Positions 24,488 to 32,623 of a stretch of DNA of 64,000 nt are shown here, in pieces. Source of the DNA: JASHSH01 sp036490215 (GTDB taxonomy: Bacteria; Pseudomonadota; Alphaproteobacteria; Rhodospirillales; Magnetospirillaceae); NCBI GenBank assembly GCA_036490215.1, contig DASXEH010000055.1, positions 1 through 64,000 of the forward strand. Reading direction: 5' to 3'. The notes beneath the pieces are model-generated. The model was not told the origin of the DNA. It searched no databases and was given only the letters and a program-made list of their open reading frames with translations. Position 1 is the stretch's first letter, and each line of letters opens with the position of its first letter. The position numbers were made by a program, and so were the translations under genes.

Positions 24488-25561
24488 ATGGCGTCATCCA
24501 TGGCGCGGCAGACCACCAAGCACGGCGCCCATCGGAAGCCTTCCGCTCGTCTTCAGAGCGCGAGCCAGGTCACCCGCAACGATGTTGCACGGTTGGCGCG
24601 CACATCGACGGCTGTCGTCAGTTACGTCGTCAACGATGGGCCTCGGCCCGTTTCCGAGGCGACGCGCGTACGAGTGTTGGCCGCGATCAAAAAGCTCGGC
24701 TATCGCCCCAATCGTTTGGCCCAGGCGCTGCGCAAGCGCCGCAGTGGGCTGGTGGGATTGATCTTGCCCGATACCGAAACACCTTATTTCAGTGCATTGG
24801 CTACTGCTGTTGAAAGCGAATTGTTCGCACGCGGCCTCTTGGCGTTGATCGGTAGCTCGGGTTTCGATCACTGGCGCGAGACGCGCTATGCCGAAGCTTT
24901 CGCGGACCTTCAGGTCGACGGGCTGCTGATCGCCAGTGTCGGTCCCTCGGACGGGCAGGCGAATGGCCACACGCCCCAGGAGACGCCGACCGTCTATATT
25001 CACCGCGCGGGGCCTGATCCGTCTTGGCCACTGGTGGCCCATGACGATGTTGCCGCCGGCGATGTTGCCACTCAGCATCTGCTGGACCATGGACATAAGG
25101 CGGTGTTGTGCGTCGCTGGTTTGGCCGACGGGCCGATTGGTGATCGCGTGATCGGCTGGGAACGAGCGTTGCGCCGTGCCGGCATCAAGCGCAAGGCACC
25201 GATGCTGCTGCGCATTCCTAACAACCGCGCCGAGGCAACGCGCGCAGCCGTGGCATGGCTTGCCGACAATCCGCAGGCGAGCGCCGTGTTCGCCGCCACT
25301 GACGAACTGGCCTTCGGCGTTATACGCGCTGCCGCCACGCTGGGCCGCCGCATCCCTGACGATCTTGCGTTGATCGGCTGCGACGGGCTGGAGGAGGGCG
25401 AGCACTCGGTTCCGCGCTTGAGTTCGGTACGCCTGTCGTTGCGCCCGATGGCCGAAGCAGCGATCGGGCGGCTGCTGGGCGAGAGCCAAAGCGATGTGCC
25501 AGCGCGCATCACTATTCCCGTTACGCTGATCACGCGCGAAAGCTGCGGCTGTCACCGCTGA
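24488..25561 (+). CDS. LacI-family transcriptional regulator
   Basis: The protein has 357 residues. The LacI HTH starts near residue 29 (VTRNDVARLARTSTAVVSYV) and the hinge helix region ends with GYRPNRLAQALRKRRSG. It is followed by a periplasmic-binding-like effector domain (GLVGLILPDTETPYFSALAT and AVFAATDELAFGVIRAA) and the C-terminal ITRESCGCH. ATG 24488 is preferred; TTG 24485 and ATG 24500 are alternatives. Directly downstream lies a 16-base perfect palindrome in the promoter of the next operon, so it probably represses the nucleoside/nucleobase operon. The effector may be a nucleoside or base. Confidence 0.93.
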   Translation: MASSMARQTTKHGAHRKPSARLQSASQVTRNDVARLARTSTAVVSYVVNDGPRPVSEATRVRVLAAIKKLGYRPNRLAQALRKRRSGLVGLILPDTETPYFSALATAVESELFARGLLALIGSSGFDHWRETRYAEAFADLQVDGLLIASVGPSDGQANGHTPQETPTVYIHRAGPDPSWPLVAHDDVAAGDVATQHLLDHGHKAVLCVAGLADGPIGDRVIGWERALRRAGIKRKAPMLLRIPNNRAEATRAAVAWLADNPQASAVFAATDELAFGVIRAAATLGRRIPDDLALIGCDGLEEGEHSVPRLSSVRLSLRPMAEAAIGRLLGESQSDVPARITIPVTLITRESCGCHR

Positions 25562-25597
25562 TCTGGGGACGGGCTTCTGCGCGCCCGTTGACAATCT

Positions 25598-25613
25598 ATC
25601 TACACGAGTAGTA
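25598..25613. promoter_or_regulatory. Imperfect LacI-type operator, upstream copy
   Basis: ATCTACACGAGTAGTA matches the downstream perfect palindrome at 13 of 16 positions. It follows TTGACA at 25588-25593 and lies 77 bases upstream of the perfect site, a distance close to whole DNA turns that could allow looping. Confidence 0.6.
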
Positions 25614-25652
25614 TTTGTGACAAATCACGTTCGACATTGGGCTGGAGCGTGA

Positions 25653-25690
25653 TTGACATTTATGTAGCGTCTATATCTACACGTGTAGAT
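25653..25690 (+). promoter_or_regulatory. Promoter with perfect LacI-type operator
   Basis: ATCTACACGTGTAGAT (25675-25690) is a perfect 16-base palindrome with the central CG typical of LacI-family sites. TTGACA at 25653-25658 lies 16-17 bases before it, so the palindrome overlaps the expected -10 region and start site; binding would block RNA polymerase. The LacI gene ends 114 bases upstream and the transporter operon starts at 25715. Confidence 0.75.
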
Positions 25691-25714
25691 TCTTAATGAG
25701 AGGGAGTCGCTGCC

Positions 25715-26764
25715 ATGTTTCAACCATTTAGCCGCAGGTCGTTTCTTCAAACCGGCGCCGGTCTCGGTACCGCCACGGCGCTCGTAGGAGCGGGAGTTCC
25801 CGGCTTCCGCGCCGCCGCCTTCGCAGCGGGCAAGGATCTCGGGCCGATGGTCTTCCAGCTTCCCTGGGTGAAGAACGTGGAATGGGCCGGCGAGTATTTC
25901 GCCGACAAGAAGGGCTACTACAAGGCCGAGGGCTTCTCGTCGGTCAACCTGTTGCCGGGCGGTCCCAACGCAGCGCTGGGCGAAACGGTGATCAGCGCCG
26001 GCAAGGCCTTCGCCTCGATCAGCAGCCCGGCTACGACGGCCAATGCGATCCTGAAGGGCGCAAAGATCAAGACGATCGGCGTCCAGTATCAGACCAGCCC
26101 CTTCATCATCATCTCGCTGGCCGACAAGCCGATCAAGACACCACAGGACATGGTGGGCAAGAAGATCGGCGTGCCCGGCGGCAACGAGCCGACTTGGAAT
26201 GCCTTCCTGAAGGTCAACAACATCGATTCGAAAAGCCTGACCGCCGTCACGGTCGGTTACACGCCTGCGCCGCTGACGACCAAGCAGGTGGACGGGCTGA
26301 TGGCTTTCGTAACCAACACGCCTGGGCCGCTAAAGCGCGAAGGGATCGAGACCCATTATTTCGGGCTCGGCGAATTCAACTATCGTCTGGTCAACAACAA
26401 TTACATCGTTACCGATGAGTCGCTCGCCAAGCATCGTGACGCGGTGAAGGCGCTGCTGCGCGCCGAGATCAAAGGCTGGAAGGACAGCCTGGCTTCCGTC
26501 GAGGAGAGCGCTAAAATCACTGTGGAAGAGTATGGCAAGGATCTCGGTCTTAAAATCGACGACCAGATCGACCAGAGCAAGGTCCAGAACACGTTGATCG
26601 TCTCCGATGAGACGAAAAAGCTCGGCCTGTTCATGGCATCGCCGGCGCAGGTCGACAAATGCATCGAGCTTCTCAAGGTCAGCGGCGTCGAGATTGCGGC
26701 CAAGGACCTATTCGATCTCTCAGTGCTCGAGGAGATCTACAAGGAAGACCCGTCGCTGAAGTAA
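25715..26764 (+). CDS. ABC transporter substrate-binding protein, NMT1/THI5-like, Tat-exported
   Basis: The protein has 349 residues. The twin-arginine leader SRRSFLQTGAGLGTATALVG ends near AFA-AG. The mature protein resembles NMT1/THI5/SsuA-type binding proteins (WVKNVEWAGEYFADKKGYYK, then GGPNAALGETVISAGKAF and the late-lobe TVGYTPAPLTTKQVDGLM). Members bind pyrimidines, thiamine precursors, sulfonates or nitrate-type ligands. In this operon, with a nucleoside hydrolase and an amidohydrolase, a nucleoside or nucleobase ligand is the best guess. Confidence 0.9.
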   Translation: MFQPFSRRSFLQTGAGLGTATALVGAGVPGFRAAAFAAGKDLGPMVFQLPWVKNVEWAGEYFADKKGYYKAEGFSSVNLLPGGPNAALGETVISAGKAFASISSPATTANAILKGAKIKTIGVQYQTSPFIIISLADKPIKTPQDMVGKKIGVPGGNEPTWNAFLKVNNIDSKSLTAVTVGYTPAPLTTKQVDGLMAFVTNTPGPLKREGIETHYFGLGEFNYRLVNNNYIVTDESLAKHRDAVKALLRAEIKGWKDSLASVEESAKITVEEYGKDLGLKIDDQIDQSKVQNTLIVSDETKKLGLFMASPAQVDKCIELLKVSGVEIAAKDLFDLSVLEEIYKEDPSLK

Positions 26765-26805
26765 ACGGCGCATCCCGGTTCAGGTGAAATCTTCGAGGTG
26801 CGGCA

Positions 26806-27585
26806 GTGCCATCGAGTGGGTTTGATATCGCTGGTCTGTCCAAGGACTTCCGCCTGGGCCGGGACACAGTACAGGCATTATCCAACTTCGATCTGGCAAC
26901 CGGTGCGGGATCGTTCGTCGCGCTGCTCGGCCCTTCGGGCTGCGGCAAGTCGACGGTTCTGCGCACGATCGCCGGGTTGGAAATGCCCGACGCAGGCCGC
27001 GTGTTCGTGCATGGTGAGACGGCGGAGGATGTCCGCCGCAAGCACAAGCTCGGCATAGCATTCCAGGACCCCGCGCTGCTGCCCTGGCGGTCAGTCGAGT
27101 CCAACATTCGCCTGCCGCTCGAAGTGAGCGGCGCGGCGGTGAGCGACAAGGCGATCGCCGACCTGATCGCGCTGGTCAATCTGAAGGGGTTCGAGAAGGC
27201 GCGGCCGGCGCAGCTTTCTGGCGGCATGCGGCAACGCGCCGCGATCGCTCGAGCATTGGTGGTCGATCCCACGGTGCTGCTGCTCGATGAGCCCTTCGGT
27301 GCGCTCGATGATATGACGCGGCAGCGGATGAACATCGAGTTGCAGCGGATTTGGTCGGAGCGGGCGGCGACCACACTGCTGGTCACCCATTCGATCGCCG
27401 AGGCAGTGTTCCTCTCGGACACCGTGGTCGTGATGACGGGGCGGCCGGGACGCGTCCTGGCCAATGTTACGATCGACATGCCGCGGCCGCGCACCATCGA
27501 TATGCTGCGGAGCGAGATCTTCCACCGCCATGTCGATCGGCTGAACGAACTGCTGTTCTCGGGGGCGGGTGGTGCGGACCTCTGA
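26806..27585 (+). CDS. ABC transporter ATP-binding protein (SsuB/TauB/ThiZ class)
   Basis: The protein has 259 residues from GTG 26806 (GAGG upstream). It has Walker A GPSGCGKST, Q-loop FQDPALLPWRSV, signature LSGGMRQRAAIARAL and Walker B LLLDEPFGALDDMTRQRM. This signature set is typical of nitrate/sulfonate/taurine/pyrimidine importers. It is translationally coupled to the permease, which starts inside its 3' end at 27569. Confidence 0.94.
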   Translation: MPSSGFDIAGLSKDFRLGRDTVQALSNFDLATGAGSFVALLGPSGCGKSTVLRTIAGLEMPDAGRVFVHGETAEDVRRKHKLGIAFQDPALLPWRSVESNIRLPLEVSGAAVSDKAIADLIALVNLKGFEKARPAQLSGGMRQRAAIARALVVDPTVLLLDEPFGALDDMTRQRMNIELQRIWSERAATTLLVTHSIAEAVFLSDTVVVMTGRPGRVLANVTIDMPRPRTIDMLRSEIFHRHVDRLNELLFSGAGGADL

Positions 27586-28339
27586 ACTTCCACGCTGGGT
27601 ACCGGGGGCGAGTGCCGTGATCGGCCTGCTGATTCTGTGGCAGGTTCTGGCGATGACGGTGTTCGCCGGCGCTCATGTTTTGCCGGGACCGATTGCCATC
27701 GCCAAGGGGCTGTGGAGCGATCGCACCTATTACGCGGCCAATATCCTGCCCACGGTGATCGTGGCCGCGAAGGGCTATGTCTTCGGCAATCTGATCGCCA
27801 TCGTTCTGGCGCTGATCGGCACGGTCTATCCGCCGACCGAGGGGCCGATCATGCGCGTCGCGCTGGTGGCCTATGGCACGCCGCTGCTGGCCGTCGCGCC
27901 CATCCTGGTGGTGATATGCTCGGGTGATGCGGCACGCGTGATCCTGGCGGCGCTTTCGGTCTTCTTCACAACCTTGGTCGGCGTACAGACGGGGCTGCTG
28001 CAGGCCGACGCAACCAGCCTCGACGTGATCACCGCCTATGGTGGGCGGCGCTGGTCGCAGTTGTTCAAGGTACGGCTGTGGTCTTGCCTGCCGTCGCTTT
28101 TCGCCGCGCTCAAGATCGCCGCGCCGTCTTCGCTCTTGGGCGCGATCATCGCCGAGTTCCTGGGTGCAGATCGCGGATTGGGAATCGGCTTGGTAGTGGC
28201 CGAGCAGAATCTCGACAGTGTTCGCACCTGGGGAATCGCGGTCGTTGCTACCGCCATCGCGGGCGTCGCTTATGGGATTGTCGACCTGATCGGGCAGTGG
28301 TCGATGCCGTGGCTGTCGCGCAGCGCGAACCGCTCATGA
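27569..28339 (+). CDS. ABC transporter permease 1 (BPD_transp_1, SsuC-like)
   Basis: The protein has 256 residues from GTG 27569, which lies within the end of the ATPase gene. About six membrane segments are visible. The EAA-type loop reads DVITAYGGRRWSQLFKVRLW and is followed by GAIIAEFLGADRGLGIGLVV. It pairs with the second permease, which overlaps it by four bases, as a heterodimeric channel. Confidence 0.9.
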   Translation: MVRTSELPRWVPGASAVIGLLILWQVLAMTVFAGAHVLPGPIAIAKGLWSDRTYYAANILPTVIVAAKGYVFGNLIAIVLALIGTVYPPTEGPIMRVALVAYGTPLLAVAPILVVICSGDAARVILAALSVFFTTLVGVQTGLLQADATSLDVITAYGGRRWSQLFKVRLWSCLPSLFAALKIAAPSSLLGAIIAEFLGADRGLGIGLVVAEQNLDSVRTWGIAVVATAIAGVAYGIVDLIGQWSMPWLSRSANRS

Positions 28340-29118
28340 CGCCATTATTTCACCGCCTTCTGTCGATTGCGGTCACCATCGCCGTTGTGGTCGGTGTCTG
28401 GTGGGCTGTGGTGGTCGGGCTTGAACTCGATCCGCTGTCGGCGAAGACACCGCTCGATGTCTGGCATTATCTGATCTCCGCGCAGGATGCGGGCGATCAC
28501 CGCCTGGCGATGGCCGAAGCCTTGGCTGCCACCCTGAGGGACGCCGCGCTCGGCTTCCTGATGGGCGTCGTGGCCGGCTGCGCCTTGGCCGCCGCGACCT
28601 CGCTTTCACGGTTGGCGCGGCATGCGATCCTGCCTGTGGCTATGGTGCTGCGTTCGGTGCCGCTGGCCGCGCTCAGCCCGATCATCACGCTGGTCTTCGG
28701 GCAGGGTGTGATGGCGGTAACAGTGGTTGCGGCGGTGGTCGTGTTCTTCCCGACCTTCGTCAATGTGCTGGTCGGTCTTGCCTCGGCCTCGAAGGAGGCG
28801 ACCGAGTTGTTGCGCGCTTATGGCGCGACGCCGGCTCAGACCTTCCGCAAGGTCCGCGTGCCTGCCGCCATCCCCGCACTGATGGCCTCGGCGCGAATCG
28901 CGGTTCCGGGATCGCTCATCGGCGTGCTGGTGGCCGAATGGCTGGTCAGCGGCGACGGCATCGGTCAGTTCATGATCTGGGCGCAGGACACGCTCGACTA
29001 CGCCGCGCTGTGGTCGGCGGCGGTGGTGCTGACGGTGACATCGGTCGTGCTCTATGCGCTGGTCGGCGCGGTGGAGAAGCGCGTGTTGCCATTGGTCGCC
29101 GCGCCGGGGGTCCGCTGA
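28336..29118 (+). CDS. ABC transporter permease 2 (BPD_transp_1, SsuC-like)
   Basis: The protein has 260 residues, starting at ATG 28336 (ATGA overlap with the preceding stop). The EAA loop reads ELLRAYGATPAQTFRKVRVP and is followed by GVLVAEWLVSGDGIGQFMIW. It completes the importer. The long open frame from 28078 is in another frame of the preceding gene up to this ATG and is not part of the protein. Confidence 0.9.
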   Translation: MTPLFHRLLSIAVTIAVVVGVWWAVVVGLELDPLSAKTPLDVWHYLISAQDAGDHRLAMAEALAATLRDAALGFLMGVVAGCALAAATSLSRLARHAILPVAMVLRSVPLAALSPIITLVFGQGVMAVTVVAAVVVFFPTFVNVLVGLASASKEATELLRAYGATPAQTFRKVRVPAAIPALMASARIAVPGSLIGVLVAEWLVSGDGIGQFMIWAQDTLDYAALWSAAVVLTVTSVVLYALVGAVEKRVLPLVAAPGVR

Positions 29119-29121
29119 GCC

Positions 29122-30120
29122 ATGGGAAGCAACGTTCAGCCGCGCCGCGTGATCATCGACACCGATGGCGGGGTCGACGATGCCGCCGCACTGTGGTGGG
29201 CGCTGACTGACCCGCGCCTCGATCTGGTGGGTGTGACGACGGTGGGCGGCGTGGTCTCAGCGGCCGAGGCCGCCGGCAATGTGCTTCGCATCCTCGACGC
29301 CGCCGGGCGGCGCGACATTCCCGTTGCTGTCGGCGCCGATCAGCGGGTGGGGCTGGCGCCCTCGCTGCGGCGAGCTGACTTCATCCATGGTGACGACGGC
29401 CTCGGCAACACGCAGCGGCCGATGCCGCAAGGATTGTCCCCATCGCCGGAATCGGCGCGCGATCTGATGCTGCGTCTCTGCGCCGAAGCGCCGGGCAAAA
29501 CCTCGATCGTCGCGCTCGGACCGTTAACGAATCTGGCGATGGCGGCCGCCGATGATCCGGCTTGGCCGGCGCGGGTGCAGGAGTTGGTGGCGATGGCCGG
29601 CTCCGCGCGTAGCGGCGGGAATGCGCTGCCCATCGGCGAGGCCAATGTCGCCCACGATCCAACCGCGGCGATGCGGGTGGTGGAGGCGCATTGGGCGCGG
29701 CCGCCCCTGATGGTCGGGCTCGATGTCACTCATCGCGCCACCCTGACCGATGTGGAATTCGCGCTGCTGGCGGAACAGCGCACGCCCGCTGCGGCATTCC
29801 TCGACGCGCCGCTGAACTTTTACCGAACCTACGGCTCGACCTTCACCGCCCCCAATTGCCCTTGCCACGACTTGTTCGCGGTGCTGGCGCTGGCCGAGCC
29901 CGGTATCGTGACAGACGCGCCAGTCCTGCCTCTGGCGGTGGACACCGGAATGGGTGCGGCCTGGGGGACCACGGTGGTCGATTTCCGCGCCATTGCGTTC
30001 GCACGTGTCGCCGGATCGACACAGGAGCAGCCAGCCGGCTTCCATCCCTGGCGGATCGCACTCGACGCCGATGTGGTAAGATTCCGGGCCGCACTGCGCG
30101 GGCTGTTCGGGGAAGAGTAA
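29122..30120 (+). CDS. Inosine/uridine-preferring nucleoside hydrolase family protein
   Basis: The protein has 332 residues. The calcium-binding N-terminal motif VIIDTDGGVDDAAAL occupies residues 10-24. Further family blocks are VTTVGGVVSAAEAAGNVLRI, TSIVALGPLTNLAMAA, NVAHDPTAAMRVVEA and CHDLFAVLALAEP. It hydrolyses nucleosides to base and ribose. The usual DTDPG reads DTDGG here, a mild departure. It starts three bases after the permease stop, so uptake and base release are encoded together. Confidence 0.92.
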   Translation: MGSNVQPRRVIIDTDGGVDDAAALWWALTDPRLDLVGVTTVGGVVSAAEAAGNVLRILDAAGRRDIPVAVGADQRVGLAPSLRRADFIHGDDGLGNTQRPMPQGLSPSPESARDLMLRLCAEAPGKTSIVALGPLTNLAMAAADDPAWPARVQELVAMAGSARSGGNALPIGEANVAHDPTAAMRVVEAHWARPPLMVGLDVTHRATLTDVEFALLAEQRTPAAAFLDAPLNFYRTYGSTFTAPNCPCHDLFAVLALAEPGIVTDAPVLPLAVDTGMGAAWGTTVVDFRAIAFARVAGSTQEQPAGFHPWRIALDADVVRFRAALRGLFGEE

Positions 30121-30121
30121 C

Positions 30122-31492
30122 ATGCAGCTGATCGCGGACGTCACCGCAGTCACCGTGAATGAGAAGCGGCATATCGTTGCCGATGCCGCGATCGCGGTGG
30201 ACGGCGCGAAGATCGTCGAGGTCGGCAAGGCGCCGGCGCTCCGCGCGAAATACGCCAATGCGACGGTGACCGACGGCCGGGGAATGGTGGCGATTCCGGG
30301 CCTGATCGATACCCACGGCCACGCGGACCAGTCTCTGCTGCGCGGCTTGGGCGACGCGATGCACTGGATGCCGTTTCTCGACGATGTGATCGGTCCTTAT
30401 CTGGCGAACCGCGATCCAAGCGACGCTGTCACCGCCTACACCCTGTCAGGCCTTGAGATGATCAAAGGCGGCACGACCTGCTTCGTGAGCCCCAATGTCG
30501 ATCCGCGTGACGATTACGCGGCATTGACGGCGGCGATTGGGCGGTTGGGTCTGCGGGCGATCCTGGCCCGCTTCGTCGTGCCACGCGACGGGCCCGACAA
30601 TGCCGAGGCGGCGCGCGCGGTGATGACCGAGGCGGCCGAGGATGTGCGCCGCTGGAATGGTGCCGAAGACGGGTTGATCCAGATGTGGTTCGGCGCGGCG
30701 GTGCCGCGGCGTCCGGGCGAGCCCTACACGCCGCGCTATCACGAAGAGATGGGTGCGCGAGCGAAAGAACTCGGGATCGGCATCGTCTACCACTTTTGCT
30801 CTGAGATCGAGGACTCGTTCTTTTTCGACAACCAGTTCGGCATGCGGCCGACCGAATGGTCGCGGGCGCATCACCTGACCGGACCGAACATCCTTCCGAT
30901 CGGCGGTGCCTGGATGACGCCCAAGGAAATCCGCATCATGGCCGAGACGGGAACGCCGCTGGCGCATAGTCCGGTCGCGAATATGAAAATGGCCACCGGC
31001 ATCCTGCCGCTGCCTGATGTGCTGGAGGCGGGCGTCACCGTCTCGATCGGGACCGACGGCGCGCTCAACAACAACACCCACGACATGTTTGCCGAGATGA
31101 AGACGGCCTGCCTGCTGCAGAACGCCGTGCGTCACCGCGCGGGAACGCTCTCGCCCTATACAGCCTTCGAGATGGCAACGATCAACGGCGCCAAGGCAAT
31201 CGGGCGCGCCCATGAACTCGGTTCGCTGGAAGCGGGGAAGCTGGCCGACATCGTGCTGGTCGATCTCAAGCGGCCGCAGACGGTTCCGGTGTTCGACGTG
31301 ATATCGAATCTGGTTTTCGCCGCCAATGCCTCAAACGTCGACACTGTGATGATCAATGGCCGCTTCGTCATGAAGGGCGGCAAAGTGCCGGGCATCGACG
31401 AGGCGGCGCTCTACGCCAGGGCCGAAGCCACCGCGCAAAAGCTGGTCGCCGGTCTCAAATTCACCACCCGTTCGAAGTGGCCGCTGATCTGA
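30122..31492 (+). CDS. Amidohydrolase-superfamily deaminase (TRZ/ATZ/MtaD-like)
   Basis: The protein has 456 residues. Metal ligands are H65 and H67 in IDTHGHADQ, a later His in IVYHFCSE and the Asp in SIGTDGALNNNTHDMFAEMK. The C-terminal GSLEAGKLADIVLVDL is the usual second beta-sandwich strand. The subtype deaminates purine, pyrimidine, triazine or adenosine derivatives, so it may act on the base released by the nucleoside hydrolase or on the nucleoside itself. The gene starts one base after the preceding stop. Confidence 0.9.
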   Translation: MQLIADVTAVTVNEKRHIVADAAIAVDGAKIVEVGKAPALRAKYANATVTDGRGMVAIPGLIDTHGHADQSLLRGLGDAMHWMPFLDDVIGPYLANRDPSDAVTAYTLSGLEMIKGGTTCFVSPNVDPRDDYAALTAAIGRLGLRAILARFVVPRDGPDNAEAARAVMTEAAEDVRRWNGAEDGLIQMWFGAAVPRRPGEPYTPRYHEEMGARAKELGIGIVYHFCSEIEDSFFFDNQFGMRPTEWSRAHHLTGPNILPIGGAWMTPKEIRIMAETGTPLAHSPVANMKMATGILPLPDVLEAGVTVSIGTDGALNNNTHDMFAEMKTACLLQNAVRHRAGTLSPYTAFEMATINGAKAIGRAHELGSLEAGKLADIVLVDLKRPQTVPVFDVISNLVFAANASNVDTVMINGRFVMKGGKVPGIDEAALYARAEATAQKLVAGLKFTTRSKWPLI

Positions 31493-31507
31493 GGGAACCG
31501 ACTCATC

Positions 31508-32362
31508 ATGGAAGATGACTTTTCCGTCGCCGCTGTCGATTACCGCGATCCGCGTGCGCCGGCGCTATTCGCCGACTCGCTGCATCGCACCGGCTTCGGG
31601 GTTTTGCGCAATCATCCGATCCCGCAGGCGATGCTGGAGGATCTCTATAGCGAATGGCTGGGCTTCTTCGACGGCCAGACCAAATACGCCTATGCCTTCG
31701 ACCGCGAGAAGCAGGACGGGTTTTTCTCGACCGCAGTCTCCGAGACGGCCAAGACCCATCATGTGCAGGACCTCAAGGAGTACTATCACTATTACCCCTG
31801 GGGCCGATATCCGGCGGAACTGCCTGACACTGCTAAACGCTATTACGATCAGGCAAACAGCCTCGCGCGCGAATTGTTGGGCTGGGTGGAGGCGAACACG
31901 CCGGACGATGTACGCGCCCGCTTCGCTATGCCGCTTGGCGCGATGATCGAGGACAGTCCGCTGACCCTGTTCCGCATCCTGCGCTACCCACCGCTGACGG
32001 GAACCGAACCGCCCGATGCGCTGCGTGCCGCGCCTCACGAAGACATCAATTTTCTGACGATCCTGCCCGCGGCCAACGAGCCGGGTCTGCAACTGCTCGA
32101 CCGCGCCGGGCGTTGGGCGGATGTCCCCTGCGATCCTGGCTCACTGGCGATCAATGTGGGTGACATGCTGCAAGAGGCGTCGGGCGGCTATTACCGTTCA
32201 ACGACCCACCGCGTCGTCAATCCGACTGGCGAGGGGCGGTTCCGCTCGCGCGTATCATTGCCGCTGTTCCTGCAACCGAGGCCCGATGTCGTGCTGTCGG
32301 AACGATATACGGCAGGATTTTATCGTGACGAGCGGCTGCGCGAGCTTAGGCGCGGAAAGTGA
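31508..32362 (+). CDS. Isopenicillin-N-synthase-like 2-oxoglutarate/Fe(II) oxygenase
   Basis: The protein has 284 residues. The facial triad is H177, D179 (APHEDINFLTIL) and H234 (RSTTHRVVNP), with the cosubstrate Arg in RFRSRVSLPLFL. The N-terminal DIOX_N part (FADSLHRTGFGVLRNHPIPQ) is complete. Family members include thymine-7-hydroxylase of fungi and many plant and bacterial hydroxylases. As the last gene of a nucleoside uptake and hydrolysis operon it may hydroxylate a nucleobase; this is inference. Confidence 0.88.
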   Translation: MEDDFSVAAVDYRDPRAPALFADSLHRTGFGVLRNHPIPQAMLEDLYSEWLGFFDGQTKYAYAFDREKQDGFFSTAVSETAKTHHVQDLKEYYHYYPWGRYPAELPDTAKRYYDQANSLARELLGWVEANTPDDVRARFAMPLGAMIEDSPLTLFRILRYPPLTGTEPPDALRAAPHEDINFLTILPAANEPGLQLLDRAGRWADVPCDPGSLAINVGDMLQEASGGYYRSTTHRVVNPTGEGRFRSRVSLPLFLQPRPDVVLSERYTAGFYRDERLRELRRGK

Positions 32363-32446
32363 GTCCATTAGATGATGATGTGATGTCCCCCTCCGTTTCC
32401 AGGCGGCGCTCGGGTCTATGACGATCTCGTTGAAGAAACTCGCCCA

Positions 32447-32608
32447 CTAAGCCGCCGCCGCGGCGATCGCCATTGGGTTCTCGACCGGCGCGGCCTCGAG
32501 CGCAGACCAGTCCACTGGCTGCCGGCGCCAGTATATCGTACGACGCAACTCCTCAAGCCCACCGATCTCATCTGGCGATGAAGGCGTTTCCCGGTCGCGG
32601 AAACCAGC
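32447..32608 (-). other. Possible coding relic between convergent genes
   Basis: A minus-strand frame without a start codon encodes about 53 residues ending LRRTIYWRRQPVDWSALEAA, then PVENPMAIAAAA-stop. The composition looks like a protein C-terminus, not random frame. No family is recognised. Otherwise the 261-base gap 32363-32623 shows nothing. Confidence 0.2.
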
Positions 32609-32623
32609 CTACCCGTTTGGATC

